Positions 1-8,112 of a stretch of DNA of 33,412 nt are shown here, piece after piece (position 1 is the first letter of the stretch; every line of letters starts with the position of its first letter). Location of the stretch: the NCBI GenBank assembly GCA_035443185.1, contig DAORRV010000035.1, forward strand, positions 1 to 33,412, in the 5' to 3' direction. Made by a program: the position numbers and the translations under genes. The notes under the pieces were generated by a model, which worked only from the letters and a program-made list of their open reading frames with translations, did not search any database and was not told where the DNA came from. This DNA is from UBA2330 sp035443185. Its GTDB lineage: Bacteria; Bacteroidota; Ignavibacteria; Tepidaquicellales; Tepidaquicellaceae.

Positions 1-160
1 TTTGTGGCTTTGTGGCTTTGTGGCTTTGTGGCTTTGTGGCTTTGTGGCTTTGTGTCTTTGTGGCTTTGTGGCTTTGTGGCTTTGTGGCTTTGTGGCTTTG
101 TGGCTTTGTAGCTTTGTGGCTTTGTGGCTTTGTGGCTTTGTGGCTTTGTGGCTTTGTGGT
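1..160. repeat. Tandem array, 20 copies of an 8-bp unit
   Basis: The unit TTTGTGGC is repeated head to tail twenty times in perfect 8-bp register. Copy 7 (49-56) reads TTTGTGTC, copy 14 (105-112) reads TTTGTAGC and the last copy (153-160) ends in T. The array touches the window edge, so it may be longer. The unit is not a multiple of three, so it does not look like a coding repeat. It lies beyond the 3' end of the kdp histidine kinase gene. A 15-bp reverse-complement match to copies 7-8 is found at 33370-33384. Confidence 0.97.
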
Positions 161-252
161 ATTAATTAAAATTATGTTTTGAGAACATTTTCTTTCCAGG
201 GAGGGGGAGGCTTAAATTGCAATTAGATCATTACAATTTGCAAAGACCTATT
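161..252. other. Intergenic stretch after the kdp kinase gene
   Basis: Ninety bases separate the array from the stop of the kinase gene. They include a G-rich stretch (about 198-210) and a weak AT-rich inverted repeat, AAATTG/CAATTT. I see no convincing terminator with a T-run on the minus strand and no small gene. Confidence 0.5.
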
Positions 253-2082
253 TTATAATACCGGCAGTTTAAACACAAACTCACTTCCTTTCTCATATTC
301 ACTTGTCACGTAAATTACTCCTTTATGAGCTTCAATGAATTCTTTACTAATTGCCAGCCCAAGTCCAACACCTTTGTACTGATTTCCGGTGTTTTCTTTG
401 TTAACCTGTACAAACTTCTGAAATATTTTGTCTATATATTCCGGCTTAATACCAACACCGTTATCACTTACAGAGAATTTTACAAAATTATTTTCCCTGC
501 TGACTTTAAATTTAATTTCACCACCTTCATAAGTATATCTTACTGCATTATTTAACAAATTAATAATCACCCATGCAATTTTATTTACATCAAGTATTAA
601 TTTCGGTAAACCTTTTTCGATCTCCAAATCGAAGTTTATATTTTTCTGCTCCAGCTGCATCAGCATTGGTGTTACTGCAGCATCAACCAGCTCTTCCAAA
701 GAAATTTCCTGATATTTATATATCTCACCGCCTGATTCAAGTTTGGCAAGATTAAGCAATTCATTTACCATTTTCAATAAACGTTTTACTTCTTCTTTCA
801 TTGAAGATGTTAATTTTTTCTGTTCGTTGTTTAATTCTCCGACTCTGATATCCTGAAGAAGTCTTAAACTCATATTCATAGCAGCCAGTGGTGTTTTCAG
901 CTCATGAGAAACTGTAGCTACAAACCCACTTTTTATTTCATCCAGCTCTTTAAAGCCTGTTACATTTTTCAAAACTATTATTGTACCAATAATCTCTGTA
1001 TTTGAATAGGATATTTTAGTAAAATCTTTTTGATAAAACTCCTCTTTATTATTATTGACGATTCGGAGATATTTATTTTTATCTTCAGATTTGTAAGATT
1101 CATTTTGTTTCCTGCTGTCAATAATATTTTTAAAAAGGTTATTTGCAGCTGCTATTTTGTCTACATGTCTTCCTACTAATTCAGTCTGTTCAATACCGAG
1201 AAGTTCTGAGCTTACTTTATTTGCAAATATTACAATATCCTTTTCATCCAGTACTATGATTGCATCTCTCATGTTTTCGACGATGGCTTCAGCGCGTTTT
1301 TTCTCTACTATAATTTTTTCAATATTGGATTTTTCATATTCACTTAATTTTTCTGCCATTTTGTTAAATGAAACAGCCAGTGCTCCGACTTCATTATCGG
1401 ATTTTACCTCTATTCTTTCGGAATATTTTTTATTCGAAATGCCTTCAACTTTTTTTGTTAGTTCAAGTATGGGCTGAATGATTGTAGATGGAGCTTTAAT
1501 AATAATTAATGCAACAAACAATATTGACATACCTGCAACTATAAGCATTAATAATTCTGTCTCTTTGGAGATCTTGTTTGAATTTTCACTTTTATTAAGT
1601 ATTGCTTTTTCATTCAGCTCCAGCAGATCATAGCAAAGTTTTTTTACTTTTTTGTATTCAGGAATTAATTCATTAAAATATTTTATATCGGAAAAAGCTG
1701 TATCTGCGTTCTCTATTTTTGATATATAAATATCAAATTGCTTTCTGATATCTTTTAATTTTTCTGATTCACCTGTTTCAGTAATGTTTCCTTCACACTT
1801 TATTAAATATTCTGAAAAGGCTTTTTTTGCAAGTATGTACTCCCTGCTTGAAATATCTTTTTCAATTTGTTTTTTTGAAAGAAGAATGGCTTGTGAATTT
1901 TCAATAATATCCAGATTATCTATCAATTTATTTGCTGATTCAATTGAAAGATAGTTGTCTTTTAAAATTTTTTCAGAAGCTGAGTTTAAACGTTCTATAA
2001 AATAAATACTGAAAGAACTGAGTGCAATAATTATTGCCCCCATTAGAACATATCCCCAGAGTATTAATGTTTTTAATTTCAT
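253..2082 (-). CDS. Sensor histidine kinase of the kdp locus (HAMP-PAS-HisKA-HATPase)
   Basis: A 609-residue membrane histidine kinase. A first membrane helix lies at about 7-29, followed by a helical extracytoplasmic region (32-175), a second helix (about 177-196), HAMP (about 197-250), PAS (about 265-375), a HisKA domain with the phospho-acceptor His393 in the motif VSHELKTPLAAMN, and a HATPase domain. The ATPase domain carries an N-box near Asn512 (NLLNNAVRYT) and the G-boxes DNGVGI and GVGLGLAIS. The gene starts 3 bp after the truncated kdpD ends, so the two are almost certainly co-transcribed and may be translationally coupled. Canonical KdpD joins the sensor and kinase parts in one chain; here this separate kinase most likely supplies the missing catalytic half. 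Its partner is probably the NtrC-type regulator at 8113-9456. Kinase identity is secure; the pairing is inferred. Confidence 0.93.
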   Translation of the reverse strand: MKLKTLILWGYVLMGAIIIALSSFSIYFIERLNSASEKILKDNYLSIESANKLIDNLDIIENSQAILLSKKQIEKDISSREYILAKKAFSEYLIKCEGNITETGESEKLKDIRKQFDIYISKIENADTAFSDIKYFNELIPEYKKVKKLCYDLLELNEKAILNKSENSNKISKETELLMLIVAGMSILFVALIIIKAPSTIIQPILELTKKVEGISNKKYSERIEVKSDNEVGALAVSFNKMAEKLSEYEKSNIEKIIVEKKRAEAIVENMRDAIIVLDEKDIVIFANKVSSELLGIEQTELVGRHVDKIAAANNLFKNIIDSRKQNESYKSEDKNKYLRIVNNNKEEFYQKDFTKISYSNTEIIGTIIVLKNVTGFKELDEIKSGFVATVSHELKTPLAAMNMSLRLLQDIRVGELNNEQKKLTSSMKEEVKRLLKMVNELLNLAKLESGGEIYKYQEISLEELVDAAVTPMLMQLEQKNINFDLEIEKGLPKLILDVNKIAWVIINLLNNAVRYTYEGGEIKFKVSRENNFVKFSVSDNGVGIKPEYIDKIFQKFVQVNKENTGNQYKGVGLGLAISKEFIEAHKGVIYVTSEYEKGSEFVFKLPVL

Positions 2083-2085
2083 TGG

Positions 2086-3219
2086 TCAGGTTATAATTTC
2101 AATATCACAATCAATATCTTTCATAGCATTCATTAGTTTATTTACTATATTCCCTTTCAATATTTTTTTAAAAGACTTTTTATCATCAGGTCTGCCCATA
2201 ACTATTTTGGTGATCTCTTTCTCCTTTGAATAAATAATTATTCCTTCAACTATAGAGCCTGCCTTTATTTTTTCAGAAGAAGCTCCGAGATCGGTAGCCA
2301 TCTTGAAATTATTGATCAGATGTCTTTGAATTGCAAGATCAAGATCCTCAAACGGTTCACTGTTGGTTTCCACATACAATACAAACCATTTTGAATCCAA
2401 TCGGTCAGCAATTCTGTAGCTGTGCCTGATTATTTTTTTATTCTGATTGTAATCATTTCCAATACATACAAGTATCTTTTCCTTGTCATATCTTTCTGAT
2501 CTGGGAACTTCAAATATAATTTTTTTTTCAACCTGATCAGCAACTTCCCTCAAAGCAAGTTCACGAAGCTGAAGCAGATTATCCTTTTTAAAAAAATTAG
2601 ATAATGCAGAATCAATTTTATCCTTTTTATAGATCTTTCCTGACTTTAAACGACTGATAAGTTCGTCTGCAGTAAGATCAATATTTACCACTTCATCAGC
2701 CAGGGCTATGATACGATCCGGAATAGTTTCCTTTACTTCAATTCCCGATATTTCCTGAACTACCCTGTTGAGACTTTCTATATGCTGAATGTTTAATGCG
2801 CTTATTACATTAATTCCATTATATAAAAGTTCTTCGACATCCTGATATCTTTTTTCATGTCTGCATCCCGGAGCATTTGTATGTGCAAGTTCATCAACGA
2901 TCACAAGCTCAGGTCTCCTTTTCAAGACAGTATCAATATCAAATTCTTCAAGCTCTTTGCCTTTATAATAAATTATTTTTCTTGGAATGAAAGGAAGTCC
3001 TTCCAAAAGCTTTTGGGTTTCTTCCCTTCCATGTGTTTCAATATAACCGACCTGAATATCAATATTGTTTTTTAATAGTTCATGTGCTTCAAGCAGCATC
3101 CTGTATGACTTTCCTACACCTGCAGCAAGTCCGATGTATATCTTAAATTTCCCATTTCTTGATCTTTTAATAAGTTCAAGAAATTTCTCAGCGTCAGAAT
3201 TAATAATTTTATTTTCCAT
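2086..3219 (-). CDS. kdpD: Truncated KdpD: N-terminal KdpD domain plus universal stress domain
   Basis: A 377-residue protein made only of the cytoplasmic N-terminal part of KdpD. The KdpD domain has a Walker A motif at 30-38 (GLAAGVGKS) and a Walker B-like segment at 105-113 (LVIVDELAH). A Usp-like domain follows from about residue 247 to the end. The four membrane helices, GAF, HisKA and ATPase parts of a full-length KdpD (about 890 residues in E. coli) are absent. This part of KdpD is known to bind nucleotide and modulate signalling; in several bacteria it receives c-di-AMP or other cues. The next gene, 3 bp downstream, is a stand-alone histidine kinase, so the usual single sensor is split in two. 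The gap to kdpC (130 bp) allows a separate promoter. The split form is, as I recall, common in Bacteroidota. Confidence 0.93.
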   Translation of the reverse strand: MENKIINSDAEKFLELIKRSRNGKFKIYIGLAAGVGKSYRMLLEAHELLKNNIDIQVGYIETHGREETQKLLEGLPFIPRKIIYYKGKELEEFDIDTVLKRRPELVIVDELAHTNAPGCRHEKRYQDVEELLYNGINVISALNIQHIESLNRVVQEISGIEVKETIPDRIIALADEVVNIDLTADELISRLKSGKIYKKDKIDSALSNFFKKDNLLQLRELALREVADQVEKKIIFEVPRSERYDKEKILVCIGNDYNQNKKIIRHSYRIADRLDSKWFVLYVETNSEPFEDLDLAIQRHLINNFKMATDLGASSEKIKAGSIVEGIIIYSKEKEITKIVMGRPDDKKSFKKILKGNIVNKLMNAMKDIDCDIEIIT

Positions 3220-3349
3220 AAATTATATATTCATGATTTAAAGTGACTGATACCACACAGGTATATTAATTTTTGATTGATTTAACTTAATAGAATGTTT
3301 ACTAAAATAATATAAAAATATTATTAATATTCTAAATAAAATTTCAGAA
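3220..3349 (-). promoter_or_regulatory. 130-bp kdpC-kdpD gap with a small palindrome
   Basis: The gap is AT-rich and contains ATACC-acaca-GGTAT at 3250-3264, an inverted repeat with 5-bp arms about 31 bp before the kdpD start. It could be an operator or promoter for the sensor genes. No gene was found in it, and the porin sometimes seen in kdp loci of related bacteria is not here. This is weak evidence from sequence alone. Confidence 0.25.
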
Positions 3350-3913
3350 CTATTTAAGTTTATCCAGTTCAATATTAAGTTTCAGAACATTTAATTTTTC
3401 TATACCAATAATACCTAAATACTTTCCTTCTATATTATTAATGACCAGTTCTTTTAATTTATCCGGATCAATATTCCTTACTTTTGAAATTCTTGGGATC
3501 TGAATATATGCTGCGTCAGGAGAAATATCAGGATCTAAGCCGCTTCCGGAAGATGTTACCAGTTCTGATGGAATTTCTTTTTTATTCACATCCGGATTAT
3601 GTACCATAAACGTATCTATTCTTGCCTGAACTTCAGCAAGATAATCCGGGTTTGCAGGACCTTTGTTTGAACCACCGGATGAAGCAGCGTTATATCCGAC
3701 TGCTGAAGGTCTTCCGTTAAAATATTTATCATCTGAAAAATTCTGACCAATGTTTTCAAACCCGGTTATCTTTCCGTTTAAATAAACCGGTGAACCTTCT
3801 GATTTTTCAGGTATAAGATTTCCGATTGCAAAAATGAAGAGTGGGTAAGCAAATCCAAAAATTCCTATTGCAAAAATTGTGAGAATTATTGATTGTTTTA
3901 AATTACTGAACAT
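3350..3913 (-). CDS. kdpC: Potassium-transporting ATPase subunit KdpC
   Basis: A 187-residue KdpC, the single-span accessory subunit that stabilises KdpFABC and raises the ATP affinity of KdpB. One membrane helix lies at about 7-31, followed by an extracytoplasmic domain. Family signatures are clear: YFNGRPSAVGYNAASSGGSN and SGSGLDPDISP. The length is normal for the family. It follows kdpB after an 81-bp gap, longer than the other junctions in the operon; I see no gene in that gap. Confidence 0.97.
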   Translation of the reverse strand: MFSNLKQSIILTIFAIGIFGFAYPLFIFAIGNLIPEKSEGSPVYLNGKITGFENIGQNFSDDKYFNGRPSAVGYNAASSGGSNKGPANPDYLAEVQARIDTFMVHNPDVNKKEIPSELVTSSGSGLDPDISPDAAYIQIPRISKVRNIDPDKLKELVINNIEGKYLGIIGIEKLNVLKLNIELDKLK

Positions 3914-3994
3914 GACTGATATTTTATTTTAATTTTTTAAAGCTTAAGAATATTACAAAAACTATTTATTCGTTTTGAAGATCTTATATGTTTT

Positions 3995-6049
3995 TTATAC
4001 TATATGCAGAACCGTCAATACAACATCAATTAATTTAATTGCGATAAACGGGACGATAATTCCTCCCAATCCATATTTAAATAAATTTCCTGCCAGCAGT
4101 TTCTCTGCTCCGACAGGTTTATAAACCACTCCTCTTAAAGCAAGCGGAACAAGCATTGGAATTATTATTGCGTTAAAAATTACAGCAGAAAGAATAGCAG
4201 ACTGTGGACTTGTAAGATTCATTATATTCAGTGCCTGAAGCTGAGGAATAGATGCTATGAATAATGCCGGAACTATTGCAAAATATTTTGCCACATCATT
4301 TGCAATTGAAAATGTTGTGATCGCGCCTCTTGTGATCAAAAGCTGTTTTCCAATTTCAACTACTTCAATAAGCTTGGTCGGATCATTATCCAGATCAACC
4401 ATATTTCCCGCTTCTTTTGCAGCCTGTGTCCCGGAATTCATTGACACTCCAACATCTGCCTGTGCAAGCGCCGGTGCATCATTTGTACCGTCACCCATCA
4501 TAGCGACCAGTTTTCCTGATCTCTGCTCTTCTATAATATAATTCATTTTATCTTCGGGCTTTGCCTCCGCAATAAAATCATCCACACCGGCAATCTTTGC
4601 TATGAACTTTGCTGTGAGAGGATTATCTCCGGTTACCATTACAGTCTTCACTCCCATCTTCCTCAATCTATGAAATCTTTCCTGTATTCCAGTTTTTATA
4701 ATATCCTCAAGCTGGATCACACCGGCGGGTTTACCATTTACTGTAACTGCAAGCGGCGTTCCACCATCTTCAGCAATTTTTTTAACTACGGAAATCATTT
4801 TTTCAGGAACAATTTCATTTTTACTTTCGATCAGATTTTTGATGACATCAAATGCGCCTTTTCTGACAATAGTACCGTCTTTCAGATCTATACCGCTCAT
4901 TCTGGTCTGCGCTGTGAATTTAAAAAAATGATCATCCCTGTGTTCTATGTTATTAATTTCCACTCCCGATTTTTTTGCAAGTTCAATGATTGATTTTCCT
5001 TCGGGAGTTTCATCAGCAAGTGAGCTCAATGCACAATATTTTATAAATACATTTTCTTCCATTCCGTTTACAATAAAAAAGTTAGTGGCTTTTCTGTTAC
5101 CAATTGTAATTGTTCCTGTCTTGTCCAGCAGAAGTGTATCAATATCTCCGGCAGTTTCTACTGCCTTTCCGGATTTGGCAATTACATTTGCTCTCAAAGC
5201 TCTGTCCATTCCTGCAATTCCGATAGCTGAAAGAAGTCCGCCGATTGTAGTGGGAATGAGACAAACGAATAATGCAACAAGAGAAGCTATTGCAATTGGT
5301 GTGTTTGAAAATCTTCCAAAAGGTTCAAGGGCAACAGTTACTATTAAAAACATCATAGTAAGTCCTGACAGTAAAATTATGAGTGCAATTTCATTTGGAG
5401 TTTTTTGTCTTGATGCGCCTTCAACGAGTAAGATCATTTTATCAAGAAATGATTCTCCTTTTTCGATAGAAATCAGGACTTTGATTTTATCTGACAATAC
5501 TTTTGTACCACCTGTCACACCTGATTTATCGCCGCCGGCTTCTCTTATCACCGGAGCTGATTCTCCGGTTATTGCTGATTCATCAATAGTTGCAATACCT
5601 TCTATTATTTCTCCGTCCGAAGGAATTATTTCACCTTCACTGACTAAAATTATGTCACCTTTTTTAAGTTCTGATGACATTATTATTTTTATATTACCGC
5701 CATTGATCAGTAAATTTGCCGGTGTGTCCTGTCTTGTTTTCCTTAGTGAATCTGCCTGCGCTTTCCCTCTGGCTTCGGCGATTGACTCGGCAAAATTTGC
5801 AAACAGCACAGTGAGAAACAATATAAGTGTGATTAAAAAATTATATAAAAAGCTGCCCTGTGCAGCGTCCGGGGTGAATGCAAGCATAACAGTAATTACG
5901 ATCATTACTATTGTTCCGATCTCAACAGTAAACATTACAGGATTCTTCACCATTACTTTCGGATTCAGTTTAACAAATGATTCTATTAATGCTGCCTTCA
6001 GAAGTTCTTTCTGAAATAATTTATTCGCTGCTTTATTATGATTTGACAT
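3995..6049 (-). CDS. kdpB: Potassium-transporting P-type ATPase subunit KdpB
   Basis: A 684-residue P-type ATPase subunit that drives K+ import through KdpA by ATP hydrolysis. The actuator motif TGES is at 161-164, the phosphorylated Asp309 lies in DKTGTIT, and the hinge motif GDGTNDAPALAQADVG is intact. The membrane segment with IPTTIGGLLSAIGIAG near 265-280 is the conserved transmembrane region of the type IA class. The length matches the family. It starts 12 bp after kdpA ends. No key residue is missing, so the pump looks functional. Confidence 0.98.
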   Translation of the reverse strand: MSNHNKAANKLFQKELLKAALIESFVKLNPKVMVKNPVMFTVEIGTIVMIVITVMLAFTPDAAQGSFLYNFLITLILFLTVLFANFAESIAEARGKAQADSLRKTRQDTPANLLINGGNIKIIMSSELKKGDIILVSEGEIIPSDGEIIEGIATIDESAITGESAPVIREAGGDKSGVTGGTKVLSDKIKVLISIEKGESFLDKMILLVEGASRQKTPNEIALIILLSGLTMMFLIVTVALEPFGRFSNTPIAIASLVALFVCLIPTTIGGLLSAIGIAGMDRALRANVIAKSGKAVETAGDIDTLLLDKTGTITIGNRKATNFFIVNGMEENVFIKYCALSSLADETPEGKSIIELAKKSGVEINNIEHRDDHFFKFTAQTRMSGIDLKDGTIVRKGAFDVIKNLIESKNEIVPEKMISVVKKIAEDGGTPLAVTVNGKPAGVIQLEDIIKTGIQERFHRLRKMGVKTVMVTGDNPLTAKFIAKIAGVDDFIAEAKPEDKMNYIIEEQRSGKLVAMMGDGTNDAPALAQADVGVSMNSGTQAAKEAGNMVDLDNDPTKLIEVVEIGKQLLITRGAITTFSIANDVAKYFAIVPALFIASIPQLQALNIMNLTSPQSAILSAVIFNAIIIPMLVPLALRGVVYKPVGAEKLLAGNLFKYGLGGIIVPFIAIKLIDVVLTVLHIV

Positions 6050-6061
6050 AGACTTTAAAAT

Positions 6062-7762
6062 TTATTTTGCCATTGAAAAAAATTCTGAAACAGGACCGAG
6101 TGCTAAACCCGGAAAAAACAGCAAAGCACCTAATATTACTATTGTTGATAATAATACAATTCCGAAAATGGGCGAGTCGATCTTTAATGAACCTGCCGAT
6201 TCGGGTGTGAATTTTTTCGCAGATAATAATCCTGCAATTGCAACAGGACCAATGATCGGAATGAATCTTCCCAACAGAATTACAATACCGGTTGAAATAT
6301 TCCAGAACGGAGTATTGTCAATCAGACCTTCAAAACCGGAGCCGTTATTTGCAGCGGCAGAAGAAAATTCATAAAACATTTCAGAGAATCCATGATAGGA
6401 AGGATTATTAAGAAAATTATCCTGAATCGGTGTAATTAACCATATGTGTGCGGCTATTGCTGTACCTGAAAGAATTAATAAAGGATGCATCAGTGCTACT
6501 ATAATAGCAATCTTAATTTCTTTTCCCTCAATTTTTTTACCGAGAAACTCGGGAGTCCTCCCAACCATTAATCCCGAAATAAAAACAGCAAGTATTATGA
6601 ATACAAATTTATTTAAAAAGCCTACACCAACTCCTCCAAAGAATGCATTAAGCTGCATTCCAAGCATCAGGATCATTCCGGTAATTGGAGTAAAACTGTC
6701 ATGCATAGAATTTACTGAACCATTAGATGTAACTGTCGTGCTAACTCCCCACATTGCTGAACTTGCAGAGCCAAACCGGACTTCCTTGCCTTCCATATTT
6801 CCAAGCGGTTGTGAAATTCCCATCTTGTCAATTTCGGGATTGCCGTTCATTTCAAAATATATTGCCGGAATTAAAAAACAAACATATCCTGTAAGCATGA
6901 CTCCAAAGATCATATAGGAAAGTTTTTTCCGGTTCAGATAATATCCCAACGCAATTATCATTGCCACCGGAATAAACAGGATTGATACCAGTTCAATTAT
7001 ATTTGTAAAAAAATTCGGATTCTCAAAAGGATGTGCTGAGTTAGTTCCGAAAAAACCTCCTCCGTTTGTTCCCAGTTGTTTTATACCAACCATTGGCGCG
7101 GCAGGACCTCTTGCTACACTTACAGTATCGCCCTGCAATGTGACAATATTTTCTGCTCCTTTAAATGTCATTGGAATACCGTTGAACATTAATATTAATG
7201 CAACAACCACAGAAACCGGCAGCAGAATCCTTGTACAGGATTTCAGCATAAGATTATAAAAATTGCCTAAGTTTGTTCCTGATTTATTTGCAAGTCCCTT
7301 AAACATTAATGCAGCAACGGCAATGCCTGTACCTGCAGAGACAAATTGAAGAAAACACATTACAATAAGCTGAGAAAGATACGATACACCAGTCTCTCCG
7401 GAGTAATGCTGAAGATTGGTATTAGTCATAAAACTCACAGCCGTATTGAATGCCTGCGTTGGTTCCATACCCGGAATATTGTCAGGATTCCAGAAAAGTA
7501 AATTCTGAAATGAAAGAACCAGAATTGCCCAGATAAACCAGATGAAATTAATTGTCAGCATAGCTTTAATATTTTGCTTCCAATCCATTTCCTTATCGGG
7601 ATCTATGCCGGAAAATTTGAAAATTAAATTTTCCAGTGGTGCCAGAAAGTCGAGAAGTGTCTTTTCATTTTTGAAAACTTTTGAAATATATTTACCAAAA
7701 GGAATTCCCAGAATAAAAATAAGCAGAAAAATAAAAAGTACACTGAGTATTTCAGTATTCAT
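6062..7762 (-). CDS. kdpA: Potassium-transporting ATPase subunit KdpA
   Basis: A 566-residue polytopic membrane protein, the K+-selective channel-like subunit of KdpFABC, related to the Trk/Ktr/HKT superfamily. The filter region TNGGGFFGTNSAHPFENP is intact, and conserved loops such as FNTAVSFMTNTNLQHYSGE and SSAAANNGSGFEG can be read. The length is typical. It begins 6 bp after kdpF ends and leads directly into kdpB, as expected for a single operon. Confidence 0.98.
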   Translation of the reverse strand: MNTEILSVLFIFLLIFILGIPFGKYISKVFKNEKTLLDFLAPLENLIFKFSGIDPDKEMDWKQNIKAMLTINFIWFIWAILVLSFQNLLFWNPDNIPGMEPTQAFNTAVSFMTNTNLQHYSGETGVSYLSQLIVMCFLQFVSAGTGIAVAALMFKGLANKSGTNLGNFYNLMLKSCTRILLPVSVVVALILMFNGIPMTFKGAENIVTLQGDTVSVARGPAAPMVGIKQLGTNGGGFFGTNSAHPFENPNFFTNIIELVSILFIPVAMIIALGYYLNRKKLSYMIFGVMLTGYVCFLIPAIYFEMNGNPEIDKMGISQPLGNMEGKEVRFGSASSAMWGVSTTVTSNGSVNSMHDSFTPITGMILMLGMQLNAFFGGVGVGFLNKFVFIILAVFISGLMVGRTPEFLGKKIEGKEIKIAIIVALMHPLLILSGTAIAAHIWLITPIQDNFLNNPSYHGFSEMFYEFSSAAANNGSGFEGLIDNTPFWNISTGIVILLGRFIPIIGPVAIAGLLSAKKFTPESAGSLKIDSPIFGIVLLSTIVILGALLFFPGLALGPVSEFFSMAK

Positions 7763-7768
7763 ATTTGT

Positions 7769-7846
7769 TTAAAATTTTTCAGGTTTAATTAATGTATAAG
7801 CCAGATACACAAAGAGAATTATACAAATTATTAATAGTACATACAT
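7769..7846 (-). CDS. kdpF: KdpF, 25-residue subunit of the K+ pump
   Basis: A 25-residue single-span peptide starting MYVLLIICIIL and ending YLAYTLIKPEKF. The Y-x-x-Y-x-L-x-x-PE-F ending is the hallmark of KdpF, which sits against KdpA and stabilises the complex in lipid. It lies between a second micro-gene (10 bp upstream) and kdpA (6 bp downstream). It is easily missed because of its size. The position, hydrophobicity and C-terminal motif together make the call strong. Confidence 0.93.
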   Translation of the reverse strand: MYVLLIICIILFVYLAYTLIKPEKF

Positions 7847-7856
7847 TTTTGTTTTT

Positions 7857-7949
7857 TTAGATTTTTTCGAGTAAATCAGCGAATTTAAAAAATAACCGGA
7901 AGAATAATGCTCCGATAAGAAACATTAATATTAAAACAGTGATATCCAT
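7857..7949 (-). CDS. Hypothetical 30-aa membrane peptide at the head of the kdp operon
   Basis: The reading frame starts with ATG (7947-7949), gives MDITVLIL... and ends ...FADLLEKI before TAA. It is one hydrophobic helix (about residues 4-21) with a short, charged C-terminal tail. It ends 10 bp before the kdpF start, giving the order micro-gene, kdpF, kdpA with tight spacing. It is not KdpF, since it lacks the PE-F ending. I do not know a named family for it. It could be a second small subunit, a regulator peptide, or a leader whose translation influences kdpF. Coding is supported by spacing, start and composition only. Confidence 0.6.
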   Translation of the reverse strand: MDITVLILMFLIGALFFRLFFKFADLLEKI

Positions 7950-7976
7950 TTTGAGATTCTAAATTTCAAATATTTA

Positions 7977-8004
7977 TATGACACTAATTCAGGAAGTATG
8001 CCAA
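7977..8004 (-). promoter_or_regulatory. Candidate -24/-12 (sigma-54) promoter for the kdp operon
   Basis: Read on the minus strand, TTGGCATACTTCCTGAAT (8004 down to 7987) resembles the consensus TTGGCAC-G-N4-TTGCA. The GG at -24 is present and 10 bp separate it from the second dinucleotide, which is GA, not the almost invariant GC. A start near 7978 would give a leader of about 30 nt before the first micro-gene. The neighbouring gene product is a sigma-54 activator, which is why this weak match is reported. Confidence 0.35.
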
Positions 8005-8054
8005 TAAAATACTTATGAAATTTGATTAAAAGAGAGATTTATATTCCGTAAGAA

Positions 8055-8086
8055 TTTCAAAATGAAAAAAGTTTTTCAAAATGGAA
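8055..8086. promoter_or_regulatory. Two 13-bp palindromes 19 bp apart (candidate activator sites)
   Basis: On the plus strand TTTCAAAATGAAA (8055-8067) is a perfect palindrome with 5-bp arms and a 3-bp centre. TTTCAAAATGGAA (8074-8086) is the same with one change. The repeat period is 19 bp, close to two helical turns. They lie roughly 75-110 bp upstream of the predicted kdp transcription start, the usual place for NtrC-type enhancer sites. The regulator gene ends just beyond them, at 8113. Confidence 0.55.
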
Positions 8087-8112
8087 GGTTAATAAGAGAT
8101 GATTGGTGAAGT

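Noticed and set aside
1..160. CRISPR array
   Set aside because: Units are 8 bp and contiguous with no spacers. The same holds for the 9-bp array at 27274-27503.
198..210. G-quadruplex in GGGAGGGGGAGG
   Set aside because: Four runs of at least three G are not present. A C-rich counterpart at about 30537-30548 also looks incidental.
4947..6014. Long open frame (355 codons) on the plus strand opposite kdpB
   Set aside because: kdpB on the other strand is complete with all catalytic motifs. The antisense frame has no recognisable domain and arises from codon bias.
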